Shown here: positions 1 to 5,668 of the stretch, piece by piece
Layout: every line of letters starts with the position of its first letter
Position numbering within the stretch: the stretch's first letter is position 1
Assembly (NCBI GenBank): GCA_910586405.1
Contig: CAJUII010000138.1
Location: 1 to 6,659 of the forward strand
DNA length: 6,659 nucleotides
Reading direction: 5' to 3'
DNA from: an uncultured Lachnospiraceae bacterium
Lineage (GTDB): Bacteria > Bacillota > Clostridia > Lachnospirales > Lachnospiraceae
Program-made: the position numbers and the translations under genes
The notes under the pieces: generated by a model
Seen by the model: the letters and a program-made list of their open reading frames with translations, nothing else
Told to the model about the DNA's origin: nothing
Database searches by the model: none

Positions 1-7
1 GATTTAT

Positions 8-2890
8 ATGTATCGAAGATTAAAAAACATTTTAGGGGTAAGTCTCATGATTTTGGCAATCGTTATTTCGCAGGTGCCTATGCCGGAAGCGCAGGCGGAG
101 ATTGTGCGGGAAATGACAGAGGCAGACATGCAGGTTGATGATACCTCTGCGCATGTTGTAACCTTCAGCATGAATGGGGGAACTTTTCGCGGAACCTACA
201 ATGGATACAGCTTTCAGGAAAAAACGCCCGTTCTCGTTATTGATGACGGGAAGTCCATCGACAGTTTTCCAGATGATAAACTCGCATCTTATGCGGGCTA
301 TAAGACAGAGCCGGATACATGGTATACAGATCAGGAATGTCTAAACAAATATAATACAGACAGTCAGGTGACAAAGAGCACGACTTTATATAAGAAGTGG
401 TACAATATTACATCGGATGGAACAACCTTGGCGGACAAGGGATTTCATATTAGTCCAGACGGCGCAATCTTGTATCAGTATGATGGCGGCGATAAAAATG
501 TGGTGATACCTCAGACGGTATCGACAATTGCAGCAGGAGCATTTGATCAGCTCGATGAGGTGAGGGCAGTCACGCTTCCAGCGGGGATTCAGACGGTCGA
601 AAAGAATGCATTCAGCGGCGTGAGAGATGGAAGTATCATTTATATTTATGATGCTGGAACAGAAGCCTCTAAGACCTATGGAAAACAGCTTGCGGAGGAA
701 TATGAACAGCTTGTCTACAGCGAGTATCTCGATGCTGAAAAGACAGAGCAGATCGCAGGTATTCAGAATCTGAGCGATACATCCAAGGAAGAATCGCCAG
801 AGACAGCAGAAGGTGCGGCAGATGTGGAGGAAAAGCCTGTAGAAAATAACTCTGAGAGTAACGCAGAGGCCAGCAAACCTTCTGAAAGTAATTCGAGTGA
901 TGAAAGTAAAACAGACGCAGGTGAGTCAGAGAGCAAGCCCACGGAAAGTAATTCTGATAACAAGCCAGAAGAGAGTGAGTCGGAGAGTAAGCCAACCGAA
1001 AGCGAGTCGGAGAGTAAGCCAACCGAAAGCGAGTCAGAGAGCAAACCGACCGAGAGCGAGTCGGAGAGTAAGCCAACCGAGAGTGAGTCAGAGAGCAAAC
1101 CGACCGAAAGTGAGTCAGAGAGTAAACCGACCGAAAGTGAGTCAGAGAGCAAACCGACCGAGAGCGAGTCGGAGAGCAAGCCAGAAGAAAGTTCGACGAA
1201 TGAGTCTTCTTCAGTGATCGTGATCGAGCCAGATCAGAAGTATACCGTTACCTTTGACACGGGTATTTTGGGAGTTAGCGGCGAACGGCGTCAGGTACTC
1301 AGCGGGAAGACAATATCTGAATTGGTGTCAGTGGATGGCAGTCAGCCTAGAATCTTGAGAAAAGATGAGTATACGATAGAGAAAGATGATGGAAAGCAGG
1401 AGACGATCTATACGTTTAAAGGTTGGTACAAGGATAATGCATGTACAAAAGAGTGGGATTTTGCCACGGATCTCATAGAGCACGATACCACGATCTATGC
1501 AAAGTGGGATAAGGTGACAAAAACATACTGTACAGTGACCTACAGTACGACCGCAGGAAATGAGAAAGCTTCTAATATACCAGAAAAACAAAAGTTGTAT
1601 GAGGGAGAAAAGCTTGAGAAGCCAACAAAAAAGCCTTCTATGACAAATAAGACCTTCAAGGGATGGTATACGAGTGCAGAGGACACTAAATCAGCCTATA
1701 AGGCGTGGGGAGAGCCTGTGACAGAAGACATTACGCTCTATGCACATTTTGAGGAGAAGAGCAACACCGTGGTATTTCACATGAATGGAGGCGGATTTAC
1801 AGGAACTTATGCTGGCAAGAAGTACACTGATGCGGCAAGCTTGACAAAAAAGATTGCAGTGGGAAAAGGTATCTCTTCGTCAGATGATCCCAAGAGCAGT
1901 TCCTCGGCGAATTTTAAGTATTCGAACTATTCAACTGATTCGAATTGGTATACGGATAAGGAATGTACAAATGTTTATTCAGAATCTGTGGTAAAAGAAG
2001 ATTTGACATTATATAAGCGGTGGTACTATACATCTTCTGGATTTACGACAAATGCTTCTAATAATGTATTGTATAAGTATAGCGGAAGTGTAGCGGATGT
2101 CATAATACCAAATACAGTCACAGTCATTGGCAAGGATGCTTTTGCCAGCGTAGGCAGTATTTCCAAAATCACACTGCCTGACAAGATCGAAGAGGTAAAG
2201 GAGAATGCATTCAGTGGTGTGAATAATATATCAAAAGATATCATTATCACGGGAAAATCTGAAAAGGCAAAAAATACAGCCAAGGGGCTGGCAAACCAAT
2301 ATACTCATTTGGTGTATAAGGACAGCGGTACATCCCAAGACACTGATCAGGACAGTTCTGTTGTGACGAAGGCAGAAGCAGGCAGTATTCAGTTGGGGGC
2401 AGCTGCATCAGGAAATACAGGTACATCTAATAAAAATGCAAGTGATACAAGTGCATCATCAAAAGGGACTATCACGCTTGGTGCCAGCGGTGCAGGCACA
2501 ACGATTGTCACAGGTGTTCAGCCTTCTGCGGGAACACAGCCAGGAACACCATCCTCAACAGGAGTGCAGCCCTCTGTAGAAACGCCGTCGGTGACGACAT
2601 CACAGCCGCAGCCAGCATCGATAGCTCAGTCTGCTGCGGTACGCCAGAATAAGACAACTTCGACAGCTCAGAGTTCATCAGGCTCGTCTGCGATGACTGC
2701 AAAAACAACACAGAAGCCGAACGTAACGTCTGCGAGTGCACCCAAGGGAACACAACATATAAAGGACTCCACGCCAAAGACTGGAGACCCTTTACAGTAT
2801 CGTATGTTGATCGTATGTGCGATGTTTTCAGTAGGAATGCTTCTGATTCTTACTGGGAACGGAAAAAAGAAGAAATTTTCTGCATCTTAG
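8..2890 (+). CDS. Cell-wall-anchored InlB-repeat / leucine-rich-repeat surface protein with TPKTGD sorting signal
   Basis: This is a secreted surface protein of 960 residues, probably involved in adhesion or host/matrix contact; that role is inferred from its domains. Residues 1-30 are a signal peptide (positive MYRRLK, hydrophobic core, AQA cleavage site before E31). Residues 49-237 combine an InlB/Listeria-Bacteroides-like stretch (VTFSMNGGTF to LYKKW) with a BspA-type leucine-rich segment (VVIPQTVSTIAAGAF, then NAFSGV). Residues 245-400 form an acidic Ser/Glu/Lys/Pro/Thr region with a nonapeptide array. Residues 412-500 and 507-583 are two InlB-type B-repeats (FKGWYKD and IYAKW; FKGWYTS and LYAHF). 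Residues 586-770 repeat the first module. A Ser/Thr/Gln/Ala-rich stalk follows, then T922-PKTGD, a membrane helix at about 933-950 and a KKKK tail. The ATG lies 7 bases from the window edge, so its ribosome site is not visible, but the signal peptide supports this start. The sortase at 4300 is its likely anchoring enzyme. The 3' end overlaps a convergent gene. Confidence 0.93.
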   Translation: MYRRLKNILGVSLMILAIVISQVPMPEAQAEIVREMTEADMQVDDTSAHVVTFSMNGGTFRGTYNGYSFQEKTPVLVIDDGKSIDSFPDDKLASYAGYKTEPDTWYTDQECLNKYNTDSQVTKSTTLYKKWYNITSDGTTLADKGFHISPDGAILYQYDGGDKNVVIPQTVSTIAAGAFDQLDEVRAVTLPAGIQTVEKNAFSGVRDGSIIYIYDAGTEASKTYGKQLAEEYEQLVYSEYLDAEKTEQIAGIQNLSDTSKEESPETAEGAADVEEKPVENNSESNAEASKPSESNSSDESKTDAGESESKPTESNSDNKPEESESESKPTESESESKPTESESESKPTESESESKPTESESESKPTESESESKPTESESESKPTESESESKPEESSTNESSSVIVIEPDQKYTVTFDTGILGVSGERRQVLSGKTISELVSVDGSQPRILRKDEYTIEKDDGKQETIYTFKGWYKDNACTKEWDFATDLIEHDTTIYAKWDKVTKTYCTVTYSTTAGNEKASNIPEKQKLYEGEKLEKPTKKPSMTNKTFKGWYTSAEDTKSAYKAWGEPVTEDITLYAHFEEKSNTVVFHMNGGGFTGTYAGKKYTDAASLTKKIAVGKGISSSDDPKSSSSANFKYSNYSTDSNWYTDKECTNVYSESVVKEDLTLYKRWYYTSSGFTTNASNNVLYKYSGSVADVIIPNTVTVIGKDAFASVGSISKITLPDKIEEVKENAFSGVNNISKDIIITGKSEKAKNTAKGLANQYTHLVYKDSGTSQDTDQDSSVVTKAEAGSIQLGAAASGNTGTSNKNASDTSASSKGTITLGASGAGTTIVTGVQPSAGTQPGTPSSTGVQPSVETPSVTTSQPQPASIAQSAAVRQNKTTSTAQSSSGSSAMTAKTTQKPNVTSASAPKGTQHIKDSTPKTGDPLQYRMLIVCAMFSVGMLLILTGNGKKKKFSAS
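152..718 (+). repeat. Internal module, copy 1 (InlB-like plus leucine-rich segment)
   Basis: Residues 49-237 of the surface protein. The order of landmarks is FxMNGGxFxGTY, NWYTD/TWYTDxEC, LYKxWY, LYxYxG, VxIPxTVxxIxxxAF, LPxxIxxVxxNAFSGV and a closing LVY. The same landmarks recur in the same order at residues 586-770. The copies are diverged, so this is an old protein-level duplication and not a recent DNA repeat. Confidence 0.8.
974..1189 (+). repeat. 27-bp tandem array encoding SESESKPTE nonapeptides (8 units)
   Basis: There are eight in-frame 27-bp units. Seven encode SESESKPTE and the eighth ends KPEE. Looser forms precede the array (ESESKPTESNSDNKPEE). The units fall into two codon classes: tcg-gag-agt-aag-cca and tca-gag-agc-aaa-ccg, with mixed forms between them. 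At protein level this is an acidic, hydrophilic, probably extended spacer between the first leucine-rich module and the B-repeats. An array of this kind can change copy number by slippage or unequal recombination. Confidence 0.95.
1763..2317 (+). repeat. Internal module, copy 2 (InlB-like plus leucine-rich segment)
   Basis: Residues 586-770 of the surface protein, the second copy of the module at 49-237. It runs from NTVVFHMNGGGFTGTY through NWYTDKEC, LYKRWYY, VIIPNTVTVIGKDAF and NAFSGV to HLVY. A serine-rich insertion (about residues 622-632) marks its divergence from copy 1. Confidence 0.8.
2771..2890 (+). other. C-terminal cell-wall sorting signal (TPKTGD, membrane helix, KKKK tail)
   Basis: Residues 922-927 read TPKTGD. 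They are followed by a hydrophobic segment (MLIVCAMFSVGMLLILTG) and a lysine-rich tail, the three-part sortase signal. Known class B sortases of Clostridioides difficile accept (S/P)PxTG motifs, so TPKTG is a plausible substrate for the class B sortase encoded at 4300-5502. That pairing is inference. Confidence 0.88.
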
Positions 2891-3149
2891 CAATATCATC
2901 AGAGGTTGAGTGTTTTTTCAGAACAGAGAAAATCAACTCAACCTCCTCATTTTGAAAAGAAATATTGTTTTCCTTGCTCAGCTTGCTCAGCGAGAGCAGG
3001 AAAGCCATCATTTTTTTCTGCCGTTCAGCTTGACTTCCGTTGCTGTTGATTGAGGTGCTCTGTACAAACATTTGATTTAGAAAATCAAGTTTTGCTCTGT
3101 CAATATTTTTTAATTCAGGGTCATTCATCCATTCGTTATTGTTTTCCAT
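2850..3149 (-). CDS. Unrecognised small helical protein, second gene of a coupled pair
   Basis: This 99-residue, soluble-looking protein has no signal peptide or membrane segment. It opens MENNNEWMNDPELKNIDRAKLDFLNQM, has a helical, lysine-rich middle (ERQKKMMAFLLSLSKLSKENN), then SFQNEEVELIFSVLKKHS and SSFFRSQ at the end. The pattern 'NDPxLKNIDxxKLxFL ... FLxxLSKxSKENNISFxxEEVxLIxxVLK' resembles small proteins I recall as common and uncharacterised in Lachnospiraceae; I cannot name a family. The start at 3149 is preferred because GGAGG (3158-3162) lies 8 nt upstream. ATGs at 3155 and 3164 are badly spaced from or upstream of that site. The start overlaps the previous gene's stop by 14 bp, so translation is probably coupled and the two products may act together. 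Its last 41 bp overlap the end of the surface-protein gene on the other strand. Confidence 0.85.
   Translation of the reverse strand: MENNNEWMNDPELKNIDRAKLDFLNQMFVQSTSINSNGSQAERQKKMMAFLLSLSKLSKENNISFQNEEVELIFSVLKKHSTSDDIAKMQKISSFFRSQ
2902..2953 (+). terminator. Possible terminator hairpin of the surface-protein gene, inside the convergent gene
   Basis: A perfect 10-bp inverted repeat (GAGGTTGAGT at 2902-2911, ACTCAACCTC at 2936-2945) starts 12 nt after the stop at 2890. A further 5-bp inner stem (TTTTC/GAAAA) lies beyond a 3x3 internal loop. Only a short T run (2950-2953) follows, so it is a weak intrinsic terminator at best. The same bases encode residues of the minus-strand protein at 2850-3149. 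Confidence 0.45.
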
Positions 3150-3663
3150 TGTCATTGCCTCCAAATAGTTTCATCATTTCCATGATTTCATTGATGTTAA
3201 TTCCGCCTGCGTTTTCGCTTCCTGGATTCATGGCTTCCATCATGGAACCAATGTCCATGCCGCCGCCCAGATCGGGATTCAGACTCTGAAAAAGTTCCAT
3301 CATCTGCTGCATTTCGCGCATGTTTCGCATCGTTTTCATGGCGGAAAGTATCTGATTAAAGCTTTTTTCCTCACTCGGAGCGAGATATTTGTGAACAGCC
3401 TTATATATTTTTTCAATATTTTCAGACGGATCAGCAGTTGTTTTGATTTCAGTATCTATACTGCTTGCATGGATTCCGCCTGAGAATCCGGCAGTTCCTT
3501 TACCAATCATAGACAGCGTGTATTTTAATTCCATATATTTGATCAAGACAGGCAGCATACGGAAGTTGTCGTTGTCCATAAAAGGCAGAAGGGACTTTAA
3601 GATTTGGATGTGATTCGTGGTATAGAAATGGTCGAATGCCATCACATAATCATTATCGTCCAT
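3136..3663 (-). CDS. Unrecognised protein with a methionine-rich C-terminus, first gene of a coupled pair
   Basis: This is a 175-residue protein with no signal peptide. Residues 1-60 (YVMAFDHFYTTNHIQILKSL, then LPVLIKYMELKYTL) look like a compact helical domain. A polar linker follows (about 61-85), then a helix (NIEKIYKAVHKYLAP). The C-terminal half is rich in Met, Gly and Asn (MREMQQMMELFQSLNP, GGGMDIGSMMEAMNPG, INEIMEMMKLFGG). I do not recognise a named family and infer no reaction. The start at 3663 is chosen over the ATG at 3690 because GGAGG (3670-3674) sits 6 nt before it and overlaps codons of the longer form. It is followed with a 14-bp overlap by the gene at 2850-3149. A sigma-E-like promoter match lies just upstream, suggesting expression in sporulation, but this is tentative. 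Confidence 0.87.
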   Translation of the reverse strand: MDDNDYVMAFDHFYTTNHIQILKSLLPFMDNDNFRMLPVLIKYMELKYTLSMIGKGTAGFSGGIHASSIDTEIKTTADPSENIEKIYKAVHKYLAPSEEKSFNQILSAMKTMRNMREMQQMMELFQSLNPDLGGGMDIGSMMEAMNPGSENAGGININEIMEMMKLFGGNDNGKQ

Positions 3664-3696
3664 AATAAACCTCCATTCATTTCTGACCATCTAATC

Positions 3697-3726
3697 ATGT
3701 ATATGAAAAAGAACTGTGAATTATGC
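3697..3726 (-). promoter_or_regulatory. Sigma-E-like promoter candidate for the 3663/3149 gene pair
   Basis: On the minus strand GCATAATT (3726-3719) is followed, after 13 nt, by CATATACAT (3705-3697). This resembles the mother-cell sigma-E pattern ATA ... CATACA-T. The start point would lie about 25-30 nt before the ATG at 3663, leaving room for the GGAGG. The match is partial and AT-rich, so confidence is low. Confidence 0.35.
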
Positions 3727-3743
3727 CATATGGCAATGATTGA

Positions 3744-3763
3744 GGGCCCGCATGTACGGACCC
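3744..3763 (-). terminator. Hairpin after the Cys/Gly-rich gene (weak terminator or processing site)
   Basis: On the minus strand GGGTCCG and CGGGCCC pair over 7 bp around a 6-nt loop. The single non-Watson-Crick pair is U-G when read on this strand but C-A on the plus strand, so the structure suits minus-strand RNA. It lies 15 nt past the stop at 3779. No U-run follows directly, so it may only attenuate transcription or protect the 3' end. Confidence 0.4.
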
Positions 3764-3778
3764 CCATAGGTTAGAACA

Positions 3779-4075
3779 TTAGCAGCATCCGCATCCGCCG
3801 CCGTTGTTGCCGCCACAGCAGCACAGAAGCAGGAGAATCCAGATCCAGCTGCCGCATCCGCCGTTGTTGCCACAGCCGTTGTCGCAGCCACATCCACAGC
3901 CGCAGCCGTTAGACATGCCAAATCCGCCGAATCCGTTGCCGCCGCCACAGCAGCACAGAAGCAAGAGAATCCAGATCCAGCTGCCGCATCCGCTGTTGTT
4001 TCCACAGCCGCAGCCACACTCCGAAACGTTATTTGTTTGATTGCATCCGCAATGGCTTGCTGATAATTCACTCAT
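3779..4075 (-). CDS. Cysteine/glycine-rich small protein (chorion-class high-cysteine HCB-like), probable spore-surface protein
   Basis: This 98-residue protein has about 21 cysteines and many Gly and Asn. It contains two near-identical 44-residue-spaced units, each with GCGSWIWILLLLCCCGG (at about residues 29-45 and 73-89), joined by a Gly/Phe/Cys linker (GFGGFGMSNGCGCGCGC). It has no signal peptide. Proteins of this composition in Clostridia are annotated 'chorion class high-cysteine HCB protein 13'; the resemblance is by recall of composition and motif. A structural role in the spore coat or exosporium, through cysteine cross-linking, is inferred from composition and from the sigma-K-like promoter just upstream. 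The start is fixed by GGAGG (4084-4088) 8 nt before the ATG. Its GC content is higher than its neighbours because of the Gly/Cys codons. It is divergent from the sortase gene. Confidence 0.82.
   Translation of the reverse strand: MSELSASHCGCNQTNNVSECGCGCGNNSGCGSWIWILLLLCCCGGGNGFGGFGMSNGCGCGCGCDNGCGNNGGCGSWIWILLLLCCCGGNNGGGCGCC
3803..3878 (-). repeat. 76-bp direct repeat inside the Cys/Gly-rich gene, distal copy
   Basis: This segment matches 3935-4010 with about 5 differences in 76 bases, at an offset of exactly 132 bp (44 codons). It encodes the C-terminal NNGGCGSWIWILLLLCCC unit. Confidence 0.88.
3935..4010 (-). repeat. 76-bp direct repeat inside the Cys/Gly-rich gene, proximal copy
   Basis: Partner of 3803-3878. 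It encodes the N-terminal NNSGCGSWIWILLLLCCC unit. Conservation at base level points to a recent in-frame duplication or gene conversion. Confidence 0.88.
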
Positions 4076-4105
4076 GTTGAGTACCTCCGAAGAAGCTTTT
4101 TTCTA

Positions 4106-4133
4106 TACTATATGACAAAGGGCGGAAAGTGTT
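4106..4133 (-). promoter_or_regulatory. Sigma-K-like promoter of the Cys/Gly-rich gene
   Basis: On the minus strand CATATAGTA (4114-4106) matches the sigma-K -10 pattern CATAnnnTA exactly. AACA (4133-4130), with the -35 core AC, lies 15 nt upstream. The predicted RNA start (near 4099) is about 25 nt before the ATG at 4075, with GGAGG in between. This would place the gene in the late mother-cell regulon, which fits a spore-surface protein. The -35 element is too short to be decisive. Confidence 0.55.
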
Positions 4134-4160
4134 CCCAAAAAGGATACAAAAATATTTTAT

Positions 4161-4194
4161 AAATTGTCAGAAAAGACTTGAAATTGACAGAAAA
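4161..4194 (+). repeat. 14-bp direct repeat pair over the sortase promoter
   Basis: AAATTGTCAGAAAA (4161-4174) and AAATTGACAGAAAA (4181-4194) match at 13 of 14 bases and start exactly 20 bp apart, about two helical turns. The second copy overlaps the -35 element and spacer of the predicted promoter. This is a candidate operator; no regulator can be named. Confidence 0.5.
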
Positions 4195-4205
4195 TATAGT
4201 ACAAT
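4178..4205 (+). promoter_or_regulatory. Sigma-A-like promoter of the sortase gene
   Basis: TTGAAA (4178-4183) and TACAAT (4200-4205) are separated by 16 bp, and each differs from consensus at one base. The start point would be near 4212, giving an 88-nt leader. The perfect TTGACA at 4184-4189 is only 10 bp from this -10 and has no good partner of its own. Confidence 0.65.
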
Positions 4206-4222
4206 AGTAGCATATATGTAAA

Positions 4223-4255
4223 CTGTCTGCGCATAGAACGTTTATGTCCAGACAG
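4223..4255 (+). promoter_or_regulatory. Hairpin in the sortase-gene 5' leader
   Basis: CTGTCTG (4223-4229) pairs perfectly with CAGACAG (4249-4255). After a C-C mismatch a second 5-bp stem (4231-4235 with 4243-4247, one G-U pair) closes a 7-nt loop, GAACGTT. No T-run follows, so it is not a terminator. It could be an RNA-stability or regulatory element, or a DNA operator just after the start point. Confidence 0.6.
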
Positions 4256-4299
4256 CAATAAGGGTATAGAAGATATAGATTGATAGAAAGGACGATAGA

Positions 4300-5502
4300 A
4301 TGGCGGAATTACAATGGACCGTAGAGGGAAAGCGCTTTAGGGACGCAGAGGAGTATGAGGCGGCGTTAAGGGACAAACAGCTCATCGATTCCATTACCGG
4401 CAGTCTGAAACTAGACAACCCAAAAGATATTGAGACGCTGTACTTGGAGCTGAAAAACGGCAAATATGCTTTTGAATCCGCAGTCGGAAGGCAGTTTGAT
4501 GACAACATTTTTGAGCTGTATCAGAGAATCAAAGAGACAGAACGCAAACAACAGGAGGAGAAGAAGGCACGAAAGGAAAAGCGCAGGCAGCAGCTTGAAA
4601 TGCTGAAAAAAGTGCCAAAAGTTTCTAAACAGTCCAATAAGGCGGAAAATAAGACAAAACTTGAAGACTTTGACATGGAAATGCAGCGGCAGATTGTGGA
4701 GATCCTAAAGAAGAAAGAGCGTAAGCGCAAAATTCTGATTGCGGCATGTCTGTTTATGTGTATTATAAGTTTTGGATATCTAGGCGCATATTATCAGGTA
4801 TCTGCCAAGAGTGCCAGAGAGTTCGAGGAGCTTTCTGCAATGAAAGAGGCAGGGGCACTGAAAGGAACTTCCAATAAAAATAAGGTGAAGATCAATTTGG
4901 TTGAGGATGAGATCGTGATTCCAGATATTCTGCCAGAGTATGAATTGATTCATCAAAAGAATCAAAAGTTGATCGGGTGGGTGAAGATTGACAACACAAT
5001 CATCGATTATCCGGTGATGCAGACTGTAAATAATGAGTATTATTTGGATCACAACTTCAATCAGGAGGAGGACAGGAATGGCTGTATTTTTATGGACTAT
5101 CAGTGTGATGTAATCAAAGGATGCGACAATATCATATTATATGGACATCACATGAAATCCGGTAAAATGTTTGGAACACTCAATAAATACAGCAAACAAT
5201 CCTATTATGAAGAGCATCCTACGATACAATTTGACACAATTTATGAGAAAGGGACCTATCAGGTCATGTATGTGTTTCGCTCCAAAGTTTATTCAGAGGA
5301 GGAGGTTACTTTCAAATATTACCAATTTATTAATGCAGCTTCAGAGATGGAGTTTGATTCTGCCATGAATGAAATGGCGGCGTTGTCACTGTATGACACA
5401 GGCGTTACGGCTGCTTACGGGGATAAACTTTTGACGCTTTCAACCTGTGATTATCAGGAGAAAAAGGGAAGATTTGTCGTTGTGGCAAAGAAAATTGATT
5501 AA
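4300..5502 (+). CDS. Class B sortase with a long cytoplasmic N-terminal extension
   Basis: This is a membrane-bound transpeptidase that cuts sorting signals and joins the protein to peptidoglycan. Residues 1-80 form a small acidic region (LQWTVEGKRFRDAEEYEAAL, then DNPKDIETLYLEL). Residues 80-142 are highly charged and probably coiled-coil. The transmembrane helix is at about 145-165, and the extracellular sortase domain covers about 205-400. Catalytic residues are visible: His283 in YGHHM, Cys383 in TLSTC and Arg391 in KKGRF. GWVKIDNTIIDYPVMQ and DHNF are typical of class B enzymes. At 400 residues it is longer than usual for class B sortases, because of the roughly 140 residues before the membrane helix. 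The start is supported by AAAGGA 7 nt upstream. The TPKTGD protein at 8-2890 is the likely substrate. The gene is alone in its transcription unit and is closed by a terminator at 5513. Confidence 0.93.
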   Translation: MAELQWTVEGKRFRDAEEYEAALRDKQLIDSITGSLKLDNPKDIETLYLELKNGKYAFESAVGRQFDDNIFELYQRIKETERKQQEEKKARKEKRRQQLEMLKKVPKVSKQSNKAENKTKLEDFDMEMQRQIVEILKKKERKRKILIAACLFMCIISFGYLGAYYQVSAKSAREFEELSAMKEAGALKGTSNKNKVKINLVEDEIVIPDILPEYELIHQKNQKLIGWVKIDNTIIDYPVMQTVNNEYYLDHNFNQEEDRNGCIFMDYQCDVIKGCDNIILYGHHMKSGKMFGTLNKYSKQSYYEEHPTIQFDTIYEKGTYQVMYVFRSKVYSEEEVTFKYYQFINAASEMEFDSAMNEMAALSLYDTGVTAAYGDKLLTLSTCDYQEKKGRFVVVAKKID

Positions 5503-5512
5503 ATAGTATATG

Positions 5513-5546
5513 AAGAATCACTGTGTTGTGCAGTGGTTCTTTTTTG
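5513..5546 (+). terminator. Intrinsic terminator of the sortase gene
   Basis: AAGAATCACTG (5513-5523) pairs with CAGTGGTTCTT (5531-5541) through 11 bp with one U-G pair and a 7-nt loop. The six-T run at 5540-5545 follows at once. It begins 10 nt after the sortase stop. Confidence 0.9.
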
Positions 5547-5616
5547 GTGTTTCTTACACAGTTAGACAAAAATTTGTATTATTTATTACATTTCGGGCAA
5601 ATTTATACATTTCAAT

Positions 5617-5645
5617 TTGACATTGAAGACTCCTTTTGGTAGGGT
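5617..5645 (+). promoter_or_regulatory. Sigma-A-like promoter candidate for the Rpn-family gene
   Basis: A perfect TTGACA (5617-5622) is followed after 17 bp by TAGGGT (5640-5645). The -10 matches consensus at only three positions, so the promoter may be weak or need an activator. The start point would fall near 5652, next to a perfect palindrome. Confidence 0.5.
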
Positions 5646-5654
5646 ATGTGGTGG

Positions 5655-5668
5655 CATCTGCGCAGATG
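5655..5668 (+). promoter_or_regulatory. Perfect 14-bp palindrome at the Rpn-gene transcription start
   Basis: CATCTGCGCAGATG is its own reverse complement. It lies just past the predicted start point and 7 nt before the AGGAGG at 5676. It could be an operator for a dimeric repressor. As RNA it would need to open its centre to form a small hairpin. Confidence 0.45.

Noticed and set aside
669..1217. Open frames across the Ser/Glu repeat on the minus strand (669-1076, 763-1179) and in another plus frame (897-1217)
   Set aside because: The 27-bp repeat has no stop in these frames, so they stay open by periodicity. Their proteins are low-complexity shadows of SESESKPTE without ribosome sites.
3724..3735. 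12-bp palindrome TGCCATATGGCA between the minus-strand genes
   Set aside because: It cannot fold as a hairpin without a loop, has no repeat elsewhere in the window, and is short enough to be chance. It may still matter because it abuts the possible sigma-E -35.
3721..4071. Ala-rich minus-strand frame and Pro-rich plus-strand frame (3804-4040) over the Cys/Gly-rich gene
   Set aside because: Both are shifted readings of the GC-rich Gly/Cys codons. Only the 3779-4075 frame has a well-spaced GGAGG and a coherent duplicated motif.
4184..4189. Perfect TTGACA as the sortase -35
   Set aside because: It is only 10 bp from TACAAT, and no -10-like hexamer lies 16-18 bp downstream. TTGAAA at 4178 is correctly spaced.
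5582..5613. Direct repeat TACATTTC (5587-5594 and 5606-5613) upstream of the Rpn promoter
   Set aside because: It is short and AT-rich in an AT-rich spacer, so it is not distinguishable from background without comparison to relatives.
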